This document shows, in pieces, positions 6,872 through 14,353 of a stretch of 14,487 nt of DNA. Position 1 is the first letter of the stretch, and every line of letters starts with the position of its first letter. The translations under genes were made by a program, and so were the position numbers. Below the pieces are notes generated by a model, which was not told the origin of the DNA, did not search any database, and saw nothing but the letters and a program-made list of their open reading frames with translations. This DNA is from Fimbriiglobus sp. (GTDB lineage Bacteria > Planctomycetota > Planctomycetia > Gemmatales > Gemmataceae): the NCBI GenBank assembly GCA_025352585.1, contig JANXTD010000815.1, forward strand, positions 1 to 14,487, in the 5' to 3' direction.

Positions 6872-9118
6872 ATGCCTTTTGACCCGAGGGCCGCCCGGCG
6901 GCGACCCACCCACGCGTACCTGATCCCTGCCCTGGTCGTAGGACTGGTCCTGGCCGGCCCGGTCGCCGCACGCGGGGCGGAGCCGGCCGTCAGTTTCGGG
7001 AACGACGTCGTGCCGACGCTCACGCGGGCCGGGTGCAACGCCGGTTCGTGCCACGCCAAGGCGAACGGCGGCCGCAACGGCTTCCAACTCTCGCTCTTCG
7101 GCTTCGAGCCGGCGGAGGACTACGGGCACGTCGTGCTGGAGAGCCGCGGCCGCCGGGTGTCGTTCGCCGACCCGGACCACAGCCTGATCCTGCTCAAAGC
7201 GTCCGGCGGGGTTACGCACGGCGGCGGGGTGCGGCTGGCCAGGGGGTCGGCCGGGTACGCCCTCGTCCGCGAGTGGGTGCGCCAGGGGGCGCGGCCCGAC
7301 CCGGCTGCCACGCCGGTGCTAGTGTCCCTGGCGCTGACGCCGGCGCGGGGCACCCTCCAGCGGCGGGCTTCGCTGCAACTGACGGCCACCGCCCGCTTCT
7401 CCGACGGCACCGCCCGCGATGTCACCGGGCTGGCGGTGTTCGAGTCGAACGATAAGGCGATGGCGGAGGTGACCGAGGGCGGCCGCGTGACGGCGTCCGA
7501 CCTGCCCGGCCGGGTCGCGGTCATGGCCCGCTACCAGGGCCGCGTGGCGGTGTTCGCCGCCGCCGTGCCGCTCGGCGCGCCAGTGACCGACCTGCCGCCG
7601 GCGCGGAACTTCGTCGACGCGGCCGTGTTCGCCAACCTCAAGGAACTCGGCCTGCCGCCGTCGGCGGTGTGCGACGACGGCACGTTCCTGCGGCGGGTGA
7701 CGCTCGACGTGGCCGGCCGGCTGCCGACCGAGCCGGAGGTCGCGGCGTTCCTGGCCGACCGCGGCCCCGACAAGCGGGACCGCTGGGTCGAGGAGCTTTT
7801 GCGCGGCCCCGACTACGCCGACCACTTCGCCGGCAAGTGGACCGCGCTCCTCAAGAACCGCCGCGACGACGCCAGTGACCTGGTGTCGAACTTCGCCTTC
7901 CACGCCTGGGTGCGGGACGGCCTGCTGGCGAACAAGCGCTACGACCAGTTCGTGCGCGAGCTGCTGGCCGCGACGGGGGCCGTGGTCGGCAACCCGCCGG
8001 TCGCCTGGTACAAGCGGGTCAAGCAGCCGAAGGACCAGGCCGAGGACGTGGCCCAGCTCTTCCTGGGCGTGCGGCTCCAGTGCGCCCAGTGCCACCACCA
8101 CCCGTTCGAGCGCTGGACGCAGGACGACTACTACGCCCTGGCCGCGTTCTTCTCGCGCGTCGGCCGCAAGCCGTCGGGGGTCCGCGGCGAGGACCTGATC
8201 TTCCACCAGCGCGGCGTGGCGGCGGCGACCAACATCAAGACTCAGCGGCCGGTGCCGCCGGGGGCCCTCGGCGACGCCGTGCCGCCGGCCCCGCCGGGCG
8301 ACGACCCGCGTCTGGGGCTGGCCGACTGGATGCGCAAGCCGGACAACCCGTTCTTCGCGCGGGCGGTCGTCAACCGCTACTGGAAGCACTTCTTCGGCCA
8401 CGGCCTCGTCGAGCCGGAGGACGACCTGCGCGACACCAACCCGCCGTCCAACCCCGAGTTGCTCGCGGCACTCGAGAAGCACTTCATTCAGAGCGGGTTC
8501 GACCTCAAGGAGTTGGTGCGGGTCATCACCCGGTCGACGGCCTACCGGTTGAGCGCGGCGGCGAACGCCCACAACGCCGGCGACCGGCAGAACGGCTCGC
8601 GCTTCTCGCCGCGGCGGCTGCCGGCCGAGGTGCTACTCGACGCCCTCGACCAGCTCGCCGGCACCCAGACCGACTTCGCCAACCTGCCGGCGGGGACGCG
8701 GGCGGTCGCGCTGCCGGACAACAGTTACAACGCGTCGTCACCTTTCCTGCGGGTCTTCGGCCGGCCGGAGGGGGCGAGCGTGTGCGAGTGCGAGCGGGTG
8801 CAGTCGGCGAGTCTCGCGCAGACGCTGCACCTCATCAACGCCGCGGACGTCCGCGCCAAGCTCGCCCACCCGACCGGGCGGGCGCAGAAGCTGGCCGCCG
8901 ACCCGCGGCCGGCCGCGGCCAAGGTGAGCGAACTTTACCGGGCGGCGTTCGCCCGCGAGCCGCGGCCGGACGAGTCGGACGCCGCCGTCGCTTACCTGGC
9001 CGAGCCGCGGACCACCGCCGCCGGCAAGCCGGTCGATCCTCAGACCGCCGCCCGCGAGAACCTGCAAGACCTGATGTGGGCGCTGCTGACGACCAAAGAG
9101 TTCCTGTTCAACCACTAA
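6872..9118 (+). CDS. DUF1549-DUF1553 protein with Ig-like (Big_2) domain and CX4CH motif (module B)
   Basis: A 748-residue secreted protein. An in-frame GTG at 6776 would add 32 residues unlike a signal peptide, whereas ATG 6872 gives a positively charged N-region and a hydrophobic core ending near ARGAEP, so the ATG is preferred. Domains in order: a cytochrome-like segment NDVVPTLTRAGCNAGSCH, in which the pair is CX4CH (C55, C60, H61) rather than CXXCH; a bacterial Ig-like group 2 domain at about 148-235 (SLALTPARG to AAAVPLG); DUF1549 at about 246-430, ending in CAQCHHHPFERW (C404, C407, H408); and DUF1553 from about 480 to the end (LADWMRKPDNPFFARAVVNR onward). The architecture is known in planctomycetes, but its enzymatic role is not. 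It is the first gene of a tight three-gene run, with the next start 14 nt after its stop. Confidence 0.93.
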   Translation: MPFDPRAARRRPTHAYLIPALVVGLVLAGPVAARGAEPAVSFGNDVVPTLTRAGCNAGSCHAKANGGRNGFQLSLFGFEPAEDYGHVVLESRGRRVSFADPDHSLILLKASGGVTHGGGVRLARGSAGYALVREWVRQGARPDPAATPVLVSLALTPARGTLQRRASLQLTATARFSDGTARDVTGLAVFESNDKAMAEVTEGGRVTASDLPGRVAVMARYQGRVAVFAAAVPLGAPVTDLPPARNFVDAAVFANLKELGLPPSAVCDDGTFLRRVTLDVAGRLPTEPEVAAFLADRGPDKRDRWVEELLRGPDYADHFAGKWTALLKNRRDDASDLVSNFAFHAWVRDGLLANKRYDQFVRELLAATGAVVGNPPVAWYKRVKQPKDQAEDVAQLFLGVRLQCAQCHHHPFERWTQDDYYALAAFFSRVGRKPSGVRGEDLIFHQRGVAAATNIKTQRPVPPGALGDAVPPAPPGDDPRLGLADWMRKPDNPFFARAVVNRYWKHFFGHGLVEPEDDLRDTNPPSNPELLAALEKHFIQSGFDLKELVRVITRSTAYRLSAAANAHNAGDRQNGSRFSPRRLPAEVLLDALDQLAGTQTDFANLPAGTRAVALPDNSYNASSPFLRVFGRPEGASVCECERVQSASLAQTLHLINAADVRAKLAHPTGRAQKLAADPRPAAAKVSELYRAAFAREPRPDESDAAVAYLAEPRTTAAGKPVDPQTAARENLQDLMWALLTTKEFLFNH

Positions 9119-9132
9119 CCGAGGCCCCGGAC

Positions 9133-11379
9133 ATGCCCACCCGCCCGCTGACCCGGACCGCGGCCGCCCTGGCGGTGGCTCTCAGTCTCGCCGCCCAGGC
9201 CGCGGGGCAGTCGGTCGGCCTGCCGACCCCGCGGTTGCTGACCGTCACCCCCGCGGGCGGCAAGGCCGGCACCACGTTCGACGTGGCCGTCACCGGCGAG
9301 CACCTCGACGACGCCGGCGACCTGCTGTTCTCCGACCCCCGCGTCACCGCCAAACGCACGCCCGGCGTCGCCGACCGGTACGCCGTCACCGTCGCCCCCG
9401 GCCACCCGGCGGGGCTGGTCGAGGCCCGGCTGGTGACGCGGCTGGGGGTGTCGTCGGCGCGCGCCTTCGCCGTCGGCACGCTCAACGAGGTGACGCCGGC
9501 GAAGCCGAACCGCTCGCTGGCCGACGCCCAGGACCTGCCGGTCGGCAGCGTCGCCAACGGCGGCGTCGCCGCCCGCTCGGCCGACTACTACCGCTTCACG
9601 GCCAAGCGCGGGCAGCGGCTGGTTGTCGATTGCGCCGCCCGCGGCATCGACTCGAAGCTGGCCCCCACCGTCATCGTCGGCGACGAGGCGGGGCGCGACC
9701 TGGCCGTCGAGCGCCGCGGCGGCCCGCTCGACTTCGCCGTGCCGAAGGACGGGGTTTACACGCTCAAGGTTCACGACCTGACGTTCCGGGGCGGGCCGGC
9801 GTTCTACTACCGGCTCGGCCTGTGGGAGCTGCCGCCGGGGGCACCCGTGGTGCGGCAGCCGGGGACGCTCGCGGTCAACGCCTTCTCCTGGCCGCCGGCC
9901 GGGCTGCCGCCGCAGGCCGCCACGGCCGAAATCGAGCCGAACGACAGCAACCGCCCCCAGCGGGTCACCCTGCCCTGCGACATCGCCGGCCGCTTCTTCC
10001 CGGCGGCCGACGCCGACGTGTTCGAGTTCGCGGCCAAGAAGGGTGAGGAGTGGTGGGTCGAGGTCGCCTCCGAGCGCCTCGGCCACCCGACCGACCCGAC
10101 CGTGCTCGTCCAGCGCGTGGTCAAGGGCGTCGCCGGGCAGCCGGACCGGCTCGTCGATGTCGTGGAGTTGACGGACGTTCCCAGCCCGGTGAAGGTGTCG
10201 AGCAACGGCTACGCCTACGACGGCCCGCCGTACGACTCCGGCACCGCCGACGTGCTGGGCCGGCTCGCGATCCCCGAGGACGGCACGTATCGGCTGCACC
10301 TGTCCGACCTGTTCGGGGGCACCCGCAGCGAGCCGAGCCACGCCTACCGCCTGGTGGTCCGCAAGGCCGCCCCCGACTTCGCGCTGGTCGCGTGGCCGCT
10401 GCACCTCGAACTGCGTAACGGCGACCGCAACGCGCTGTCGAAGCCGTTCACGCTTCGGAACGGGGGTACGATCGCGTACGAGGTGGTCGCCTTCCGCCGG
10501 GACGGGTTCGCCGGCGAGATCGAGCTGTCCCTCGAGAACCTGCCGCCGGGCGTGTCGGCCGCCGGGCTGACGATCCCCGCCGGCAAGCTCTCCGGCATGA
10601 TGCTCGTCACGGCGGCGGCCGGTGCCCCCCGCGGCCACGCGAGCGCGGCCTTCGTCGGCCGGGCCACGGTCAACGGGGCGAGCGTGACGCGGCCGTGTCG
10701 GGTGGCGTCGGTGGCGTGGCCGGTGCCCGACTCGTGGGGCGAGATCCCCACCACGCGGCTGCTGGCCGACGCGCCGGTCTCGGTGAGCGGGCTGGAGCGC
10801 GCCCCGCTCACGATCGCCCCCAAGACGCCCGTCGTCGAGGTGAAGGCGGGGCAGACGGTGACGCTGCGCTACGCCGTCAGCCGCACCAGCGAGTTCTCCG
10901 GCGGCAAGCTCAGCCTCAAGCCGGTCGGGGCCGGGTTCGAGAAGGCCCCCAAGCTGGAGGTTCTGCCGACCGCCGACGCCGCGGAAGTGACGCTCGACCT
11001 CAAGGCGCTGAACTTGACCGTGCCGGGCGACTACCGGCTGGCGTTCCTCGGCGGCGGGGTGGTGAAGTACCGCCACCGGCCGGACCTGGCGGCCACGGCC
11101 GAGGCGGCGGCGCTGAAGACTGCGGCGGCGCTGAAGGAGCTGGAGGGCGAAGTCCAGAAGGCGTCGGCCGAGGCCCTCGCCGCCCCGGTGCCCAAGAAGA
11201 CCCAGGCGACCGAAGCCTTGACCGCCGTGGCGGCGAAGATGAAGGCCGCCACCGACGCCCAAGCCGCGTCGAAGCAACGGATGGAGGCGGCGAAGGCGGC
11301 CGCCCAGCCGCAGGATGTCGCCGACATCGTCGTGAGCGAACCCGTGATTCTCCGCGTCCTGCCAGGGGAGACGAAATGA
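9133..11379 (+). CDS. Secreted protein with two PPC-like domains and Ala-rich helical tail
   Basis: A 748-residue protein. ATG 9133 has GAGG at 9121-9124 8 nt upstream and begins a clear signal peptide (LAVALSLAAQAAGQS). A TIG/IPT-like beta segment follows (PRLLTVTPAGGKAGTTFDVA). Two segments resemble bacterial pre-peptidase C-terminal (PPC) domains: about 149-233 (SADYYRFTAKRGQRLVVDC to YYRLGLWELP) and about 292-411 (DADVFEFAAKKGEEWWVEV to YRLVVRK). An Ig-like stretch with LSLENLPPGVSAAG follows at about 437-531. Near the end, about residues 649-730 are extremely Ala/Lys/Glu-rich and probably helical or coiled coil, before a final beta-like SEPVILRVLPG. No protease or other catalytic motif was seen. 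PPC domains usually bind polymers or surfaces, so an adhesive or scaffold role beside the cytochrome-like partner is inferred. It overlaps the next gene by 4 nt (ATGA), implying translational coupling. Confidence 0.9.
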   Translation: MPTRPLTRTAAALAVALSLAAQAAGQSVGLPTPRLLTVTPAGGKAGTTFDVAVTGEHLDDAGDLLFSDPRVTAKRTPGVADRYAVTVAPGHPAGLVEARLVTRLGVSSARAFAVGTLNEVTPAKPNRSLADAQDLPVGSVANGGVAARSADYYRFTAKRGQRLVVDCAARGIDSKLAPTVIVGDEAGRDLAVERRGGPLDFAVPKDGVYTLKVHDLTFRGGPAFYYRLGLWELPPGAPVVRQPGTLAVNAFSWPPAGLPPQAATAEIEPNDSNRPQRVTLPCDIAGRFFPAADADVFEFAAKKGEEWWVEVASERLGHPTDPTVLVQRVVKGVAGQPDRLVDVVELTDVPSPVKVSSNGYAYDGPPYDSGTADVLGRLAIPEDGTYRLHLSDLFGGTRSEPSHAYRLVVRKAAPDFALVAWPLHLELRNGDRNALSKPFTLRNGGTIAYEVVAFRRDGFAGEIELSLENLPPGVSAAGLTIPAGKLSGMMLVTAAAGAPRGHASAAFVGRATVNGASVTRPCRVASVAWPVPDSWGEIPTTRLLADAPVSVSGLERAPLTIAPKTPVVEVKAGQTVTLRYAVSRTSEFSGGKLSLKPVGAGFEKAPKLEVLPTADAAEVTLDLKALNLTVPGDYRLAFLGGGVVKYRHRPDLAATAEAAALKTAAALKELEGEVQKASAEALAAPVPKKTQATEALTAVAAKMKAATDAQAASKQRMEAAKAAAQPQDVADIVVSEPVILRVLPGETK

Positions 11380-12800
11380 CTACGCCGATCCGCCGGTGCC
11401 CCGGCCCCGTCCCGTTCGGGGCGTGCGGCCGCCGGGCGCTCCTCCAGACCGGCCTGGCCGGGTTCGCCAGCCTCAGCCTCCCCGGCCTCCTCAAGCTGCG
11501 CGCCGGCGCGCCGGCCGAACCCAAGCCGGCCGAGAAGAAGGCCGTCATCCTGGTCTGGCTGCCGGGCGGGCTGTCGCACCTCGACTCGTACGACCCGAAG
11601 CCCGACGCCGGTAGCGAGTACGCCGGGCCGTTCAAGCCGATCGCCACGAAGGTACCGGGGCTGCGGTTCACCGAGCTGCTGCCGCGGCAGGCGGCCATCG
11701 CCGACAAGCTCGTCGTGCTGCGGTCGATGCGGCAGACGGCCCCCGGCCACCCGGCCGGCTCGATGCAACTGCTCTCCGGCGACCCCGACACCCGCGACAA
11801 GCCGAAGCCGAAGTACCCGGACTGGATGGCGGTGGCGAACTACCTGCTCGGCCAGCGGGGGCCGCGGGCCAACCCGCTGCCGGCCTACGTCGGCGTCAAC
11901 CCGCCGCTGGAGTACAACGGGCCGGCGTACCTGGGCGACGCCTACTCGCCGTTCGTCGTGTCCGGCGACCCGAACTCGCCGACGTTCACGGTGCCGAACG
12001 TCGGGCTGGCCGACGCCGACCAGGCGCGGCGGGTCGGCCGGCGGGCGTCGCTGCGGCGTAAGCTCGACACCCTCGACCGCGCCTTCGACACCGCACGCGA
12101 GCTGGAGGCCCTCGACCGGTTCGAGTCCCAGGCGATGGCGCTGTTGACCGACCCGAAGGCCAAGGAGGCGTTCGACCTCGGCCGGGAGGACCCCAAGACC
12201 CGTGACCGCTACGGCCGCAACGCCTGGGGCCAGCAGTTGCTCCTGTGCCGCCGGCTGGTGGAGGCGGGCGTCGACGTGGTGACGACGCAGCTCGGCGGCC
12301 CGCTCTGCGGCCGGGTGGGCAACTGGGACGACCATGCGGTCAACCACCACATCTTCGACGCGCTGAAGTTCCGCACCGGCGCGTACGACCAGGCGGTGGC
12401 GGCGCTGGTCACCGACCTGCACGAGCGGGGGCTGAGCGAGCGGGTGCTGGTGTCCGTCACCGGCGAGTTCGGGCGGACGCCGAAGATCGAGTACTCGCCG
12501 AGCACCGGCGCGGGCAACGCCAGCGGCCCGGCCGGCACGGTCCAGCCGGGCCGCGACCACTGGCCGCGGGGGTTCTCGAACGTCTGGGCCGGCGGCGGCA
12601 TCGCGGCCGGGCGGGCGGTCGGGGCGACCGACCGGCGGGGCGAGGACGCGGTCGAGCGGCTGTGCGGGCCGGGCGACTTCCTGGCGACGCTCTACCGCCA
12701 CCTCGGCATCGACTACGCCCGCGCCATGATCAAGGACTTCAACGGCCGCCCCACGCCGATCGTGGACCACGGCCAGGCGATCCCCGAGTTGACCTCGTAG
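11376..12800 (+). CDS. DUF1501 family protein, Tat-exported (module B)
   Basis: A 474-residue DUF1501 protein. ATG 11376 overlaps the preceding stop as ATGA, with a strong Shine-Dalgarno sequence AGGGGAG (11364-11370) 5 nt upstream. The N-terminus has a twin-arginine motif GRRALLQTGLAG (R19, R20) and a hydrophobic run, so export by Tat is expected. The core has VILVWLPGGLSHLDSYDPKP, then EFGRTP (E364), GRDHW (D394, H395) and a C-terminal FLATLYRHLGIDYARA. Compared with the DUF1501 of module A it has W where that protein has a second His after GRDH. It lacks the DLHAT block, having GDFLAT instead, so the two are diverged paralogues rather than recent copies. It is the last gene of the module B operon. 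Substrate unknown. Confidence 0.93.
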   Translation: MTTPIRRCPGPVPFGACGRRALLQTGLAGFASLSLPGLLKLRAGAPAEPKPAEKKAVILVWLPGGLSHLDSYDPKPDAGSEYAGPFKPIATKVPGLRFTELLPRQAAIADKLVVLRSMRQTAPGHPAGSMQLLSGDPDTRDKPKPKYPDWMAVANYLLGQRGPRANPLPAYVGVNPPLEYNGPAYLGDAYSPFVVSGDPNSPTFTVPNVGLADADQARRVGRRASLRRKLDTLDRAFDTARELEALDRFESQAMALLTDPKAKEAFDLGREDPKTRDRYGRNAWGQQLLLCRRLVEAGVDVVTTQLGGPLCGRVGNWDDHAVNHHIFDALKFRTGAYDQAVAALVTDLHERGLSERVLVSVTGEFGRTPKIEYSPSTGAGNASGPAGTVQPGRDHWPRGFSNVWAGGGIAAGRAVGATDRRGEDAVERLCGPGDFLATLYRHLGIDYARAMIKDFNGRPTPIVDHGQAIPELTS

Positions 12801-12842
12801 GGGGCGGGGTGTCGTCAGCCGGCCGCGACCCGCCAGACACGG

Positions 12843-12931
12843 GGTCGTGGCCGATCACCGTGTTGGTGGCTGTGCTCGAGCCTGCGAGCAGGGGCGTTCC
12901 GGCACCGTCAACACACTAATCGGCCACGACC
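12843..12931. repeat. 89-bp nested inverted repeat downstream of module B
   Basis: Outer arms 12843-12869 and 12905-12931 are inverted repeats of each other with 22 of 27 positions matching. The outermost 13 bp (GGTCGTGGCCGAT at 12843-12855) are perfect. Inside lies a second perfect hairpin, TGCTCG (12873-12878) with CGAGCA (12885-12890). The structure begins 43 nt after the DUF1501 stop. No T run follows it on either side, and I saw no flanking target duplication. It could be a terminator or mRNA 3'-end stabiliser, a small structured RNA, or a palindromic mobile relic. Confidence 0.7.
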
Positions 12932-13140
12932 AGAATGTACTCATGCTGGCTTCGCTGGGCCAAGCCTGCCCCCTATTTGCCACCCATAGCGGGTGCAGCT
13001 TAAGCCTTCCTCGAACGTCAACCAATCGATGGGCTGGATGGCAACAGGCGCAAGCGAGGGCTTGAGATGTCACCGTAAGTCATCCGTAGCACAAGCGGTT
13101 TCTCCGGGGCGATGACCGTTCCGTTAAGCAGCCAGTGAAT
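12932..13140. other. Low-GC intergenic stretch with no convincing gene
   Basis: Base composition is less GC-rich than the flanking genes, suggesting different ancestry or non-coding DNA. It contains two small hairpins: CACCC/GGGTG at 12981-12995 and CAAGC/GCTTG at 13051-13064. On the minus strand a 40-codon open stretch (13140 down to 13018) reads partly like protein (NGTVIAPEKPLVLRMTYGDI) and runs up to the IS end. I cannot identify it. No tRNA or RNA gene was recognised. Confidence 0.5.
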
Positions 13141-13168
13141 TGAAGTTCCCCACGAATCGTGGACAGTC
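13141..13168 (+). repeat. Left terminal inverted repeat of the IS3 element
   Basis: 28 bp starting TGAAGTTCCCCACGAAT. It matches the reverse complement of 14259-14286 at 26 of 28 positions. Confidence 0.9.
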
Positions 13169-13206
13169 GGAGAGCGGTGTCAACTCTGAGCAGAGGAGAC
13201 ACACCG

Positions 13207-13503
13207 ATGGCCGGTTCCCGCAAGGTCTACGCGCCGGAGTTCAAGCTCCAGGCCGTGGCGATGATTACCGACCAGAAGCTCTCGGTCGCCGAGGTCGCCC
13301 GCCGGCTCGGGGTCACCGAGAACCTCCTGCACTCGTGGAAGAAGGCGGTCACGAAGAACGGGGCCGCCGCGTTCCCCGGGGCCGGGCACCTCACCCCCGT
13401 CGAGGACGAGCTGCGACGCCCCTGGGCGGATGTGAAGCGCCTGGAGGTGGAGCGCGACATCTTAAAAAAAGCCGCGGCGTTCTTCGCCACCCAGAGGAAG
13501 TGA
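13207..13503 (+). CDS. IS3-family transposase OrfA (helix-turn-helix DNA-binding subunit)
   Basis: A 98-residue protein of normal OrfA length. ATG 13207 is preferred over earlier in-frame codons because AGAGGAG (13192-13198) lies 8 nt upstream and the sequence after it (RKVYAPEFKLQAVAMI) is the standard OrfA N-terminus. The helix-turn-helix is at about residues 22-45 (LSVAEVARRLGVTENLLHSW). The C-terminal part ends in the leucine-zipper-like KRLEVERDILKKAAAFFA that pairs OrfA with OrfB. The frame is intact. It normally binds the IS ends and, fused to OrfB by frameshifting, forms the transposase. Alone it usually acts as a regulator of transposition. Confidence 0.9.
   Translation: MAGSRKVYAPEFKLQAVAMITDQKLSVAEVARRLGVTENLLHSWKKAVTKNGAAAFPGAGHLTPVEDELRRPWADVKRLEVERDILKKAAAFFATQRK
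13464..13470 (+). promoter_or_regulatory. Probable -1 ribosomal frameshift site (A7)
   Basis: A run of seven A in the phase A AAA AAA near the end of orfA, coding the two Lys of ILKKA. Slipping back one base here enters the orfB frame, which is open across this point. This is how IS3-family OrfAB fusions are typically made. Confidence 0.6.
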
Positions 13504-14257
13504 CCTTCGCATGGATCGAGGAACGCCGGGCCGAGTGGCCGGTGACGACCCTGTGCCGCGTGCTGGAGGTGTCCCGCGCGGGCTTCTACGCCTGGCGGTC
13601 CCGAGAGCCGAGCGAGACCCAGACCCGGCGTAGGACGCTGACCGAGCAGGTGGCGCAGATTCACGCCCAGGTGAAGGCGCGATACGGAACCCCGCGCATG
13701 CACGCCGAGTTAGTGGGCCGGGGTCACGACTGCTGCGTGAACACGGTCGCGCGGGTCATGCGGGAGGCCGGGGTCGCCGCGAAAACCGAGCGGAAGTTCC
13801 GGCAGACGACGGACTCGAGCCAGCCGCACCCGGTGGCCGAGAACGTCCTCGACCGGGACTTCGACCCGGCCGAGCCGAACGCGTCGTGGGTCGCGGACGT
13901 GACGTACGTCCCGACCCGCGAGGGGTCGCCCCGAGGGGACTTCGGGTCTGGTGGCCCACTCGGATCGGGGCAGCCAGTCCGCGAGCGAGCACGACCGGCG
14001 GCGGTTGGAGGAGGAGCGAATCGTGTGCAGCATGAGCCGTCGCGGGAACGGCACTGTGCAACGCGCCGATGGAGAGCATCTTCGCGAGCCTCGTGAAGGA
14101 ACTGGTTCACGACGAGGACTACACGACCCGCGACGAGGCGACGGCGAGCACCTTCGAGGATATCGAGGCGCTCGACAACCGCGTCCGACGGCACTCGTCG
14201 CTGGGGTACGTCGCCCCGGCCGAGTTCGATCGGACGCATCACCAAACCGACCGCTAA
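13500..14257 (+). pseudogene. IS3-family transposase OrfB, broken (internal deletion and frameshift)
   Basis: orfB can start at GTG 13500, overlapping the orfA stop as GTGA, or be entered by frameshift. The first part is normal: an HTH_21-like region (LCRVLEVSRAGFYAW, YGTPRMHAEL), then the start of the integrase core with the first catalytic Asp in WVADVTYVPTREG. Homology in this frame ends near 13925. It resumes in the +1-shifted frame at about 13945 with LVAHSDRGSQSASEH, so the segment carrying the second catalytic Asp (normally in a LDLFSR-like block) is missing, by my estimate about 45-50 residues. A second frame change at 14050-14059, apparently a 1-nt insertion, destroys the usual GN-WDNA motif. 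The third frame then gives MESIFASLVKELVHDEDY, with the third catalytic residue, and RVRRHSSLGYVAPAEF to the stop at 14257. The protein cannot be an active DDE transposase. Confidence 0.88.
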
Positions 14258-14258
14258 A

Positions 14259-14286
14259 GACTGTCCACAATTCGTGGGGAACTCCA
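14259..14286 (-). repeat. Right terminal inverted repeat of the IS3 element
   Basis: 28 bp ending in CA. It is the inverted partner of 13141-13168 with two mismatches. It begins two bases after the orfB stop codon. Confidence 0.9.
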
Positions 14287-14353
14287 CGGTGAGGTAGCGG
14301 GCGACCACCCGGTCGTAGCGGGCGCGGCACTCGGGGGAGTCGAAGGCCCCTAG
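14287..14353 (-). pseudogene. Fragment resembling the N-terminal region of a planctomycete tyrosine integrase
   Basis: On the minus strand the 67 bp between the IS3 end and a TA at 14351-14352 read LGAFDSPECRARYDRVVARY and two more residues. This resembles the LGxYGSPExRxxYDRxxAEW stretch near the N-terminus of the many site-specific integrases (phage integrase family) in Gemmata-like genomes, as I remember them. No catalytic Arg-His-Arg-Tyr region remains. The fragment is cut by the IS3 element on one side and apparently by an IS630-type element on the other. The stretch is only about 22 residues, so the assignment is tentative. Confidence 0.42.

Larger units (their letters stand above)
13141..14286 (+). 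mobile_element. IS3-family insertion sequence, decayed (about 1.15 kb)
   Basis: Bounded by 28-bp terminal inverted repeats that begin TG and end CA, as is usual for IS3-family elements. Inside are orfA (98 aa, helix-turn-helix) and an overlapping orfB in the -1 frame, the classical IS3 layout. At 1146 bp it is a little short for the family, which fits the internal deletion in orfB. The bases immediately outside (AAT left, CGG right) do not form the 3-5 bp direct repeat expected from a simple insertion, so the flanks have been rearranged or mutated. The element is probably immobile unless a related transposase acts in trans. Confidence 0.9.

Noticed and set aside
9115..11277. 720-codon minus-strand frame opposite the PPC-domain gene
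   Set aside because: Low-complexity antisense reading; the plus strand carries a signal peptide, PPC-like repeats and coupled starts and stops.
12843..12931. Integron attC site
   Set aside because: The palindrome lacks the GTTRRRY/RYYYAAC core pair in the right places, and no integron integrase or cassette array is near.
12847..13073. 72-codon open frames on both strands in the spacer (12847-13065 plus, 12855-13073 minus)
   Set aside because: They overlap each other and the palindrome, lack ribosome binding sites and show no recognisable sequence.
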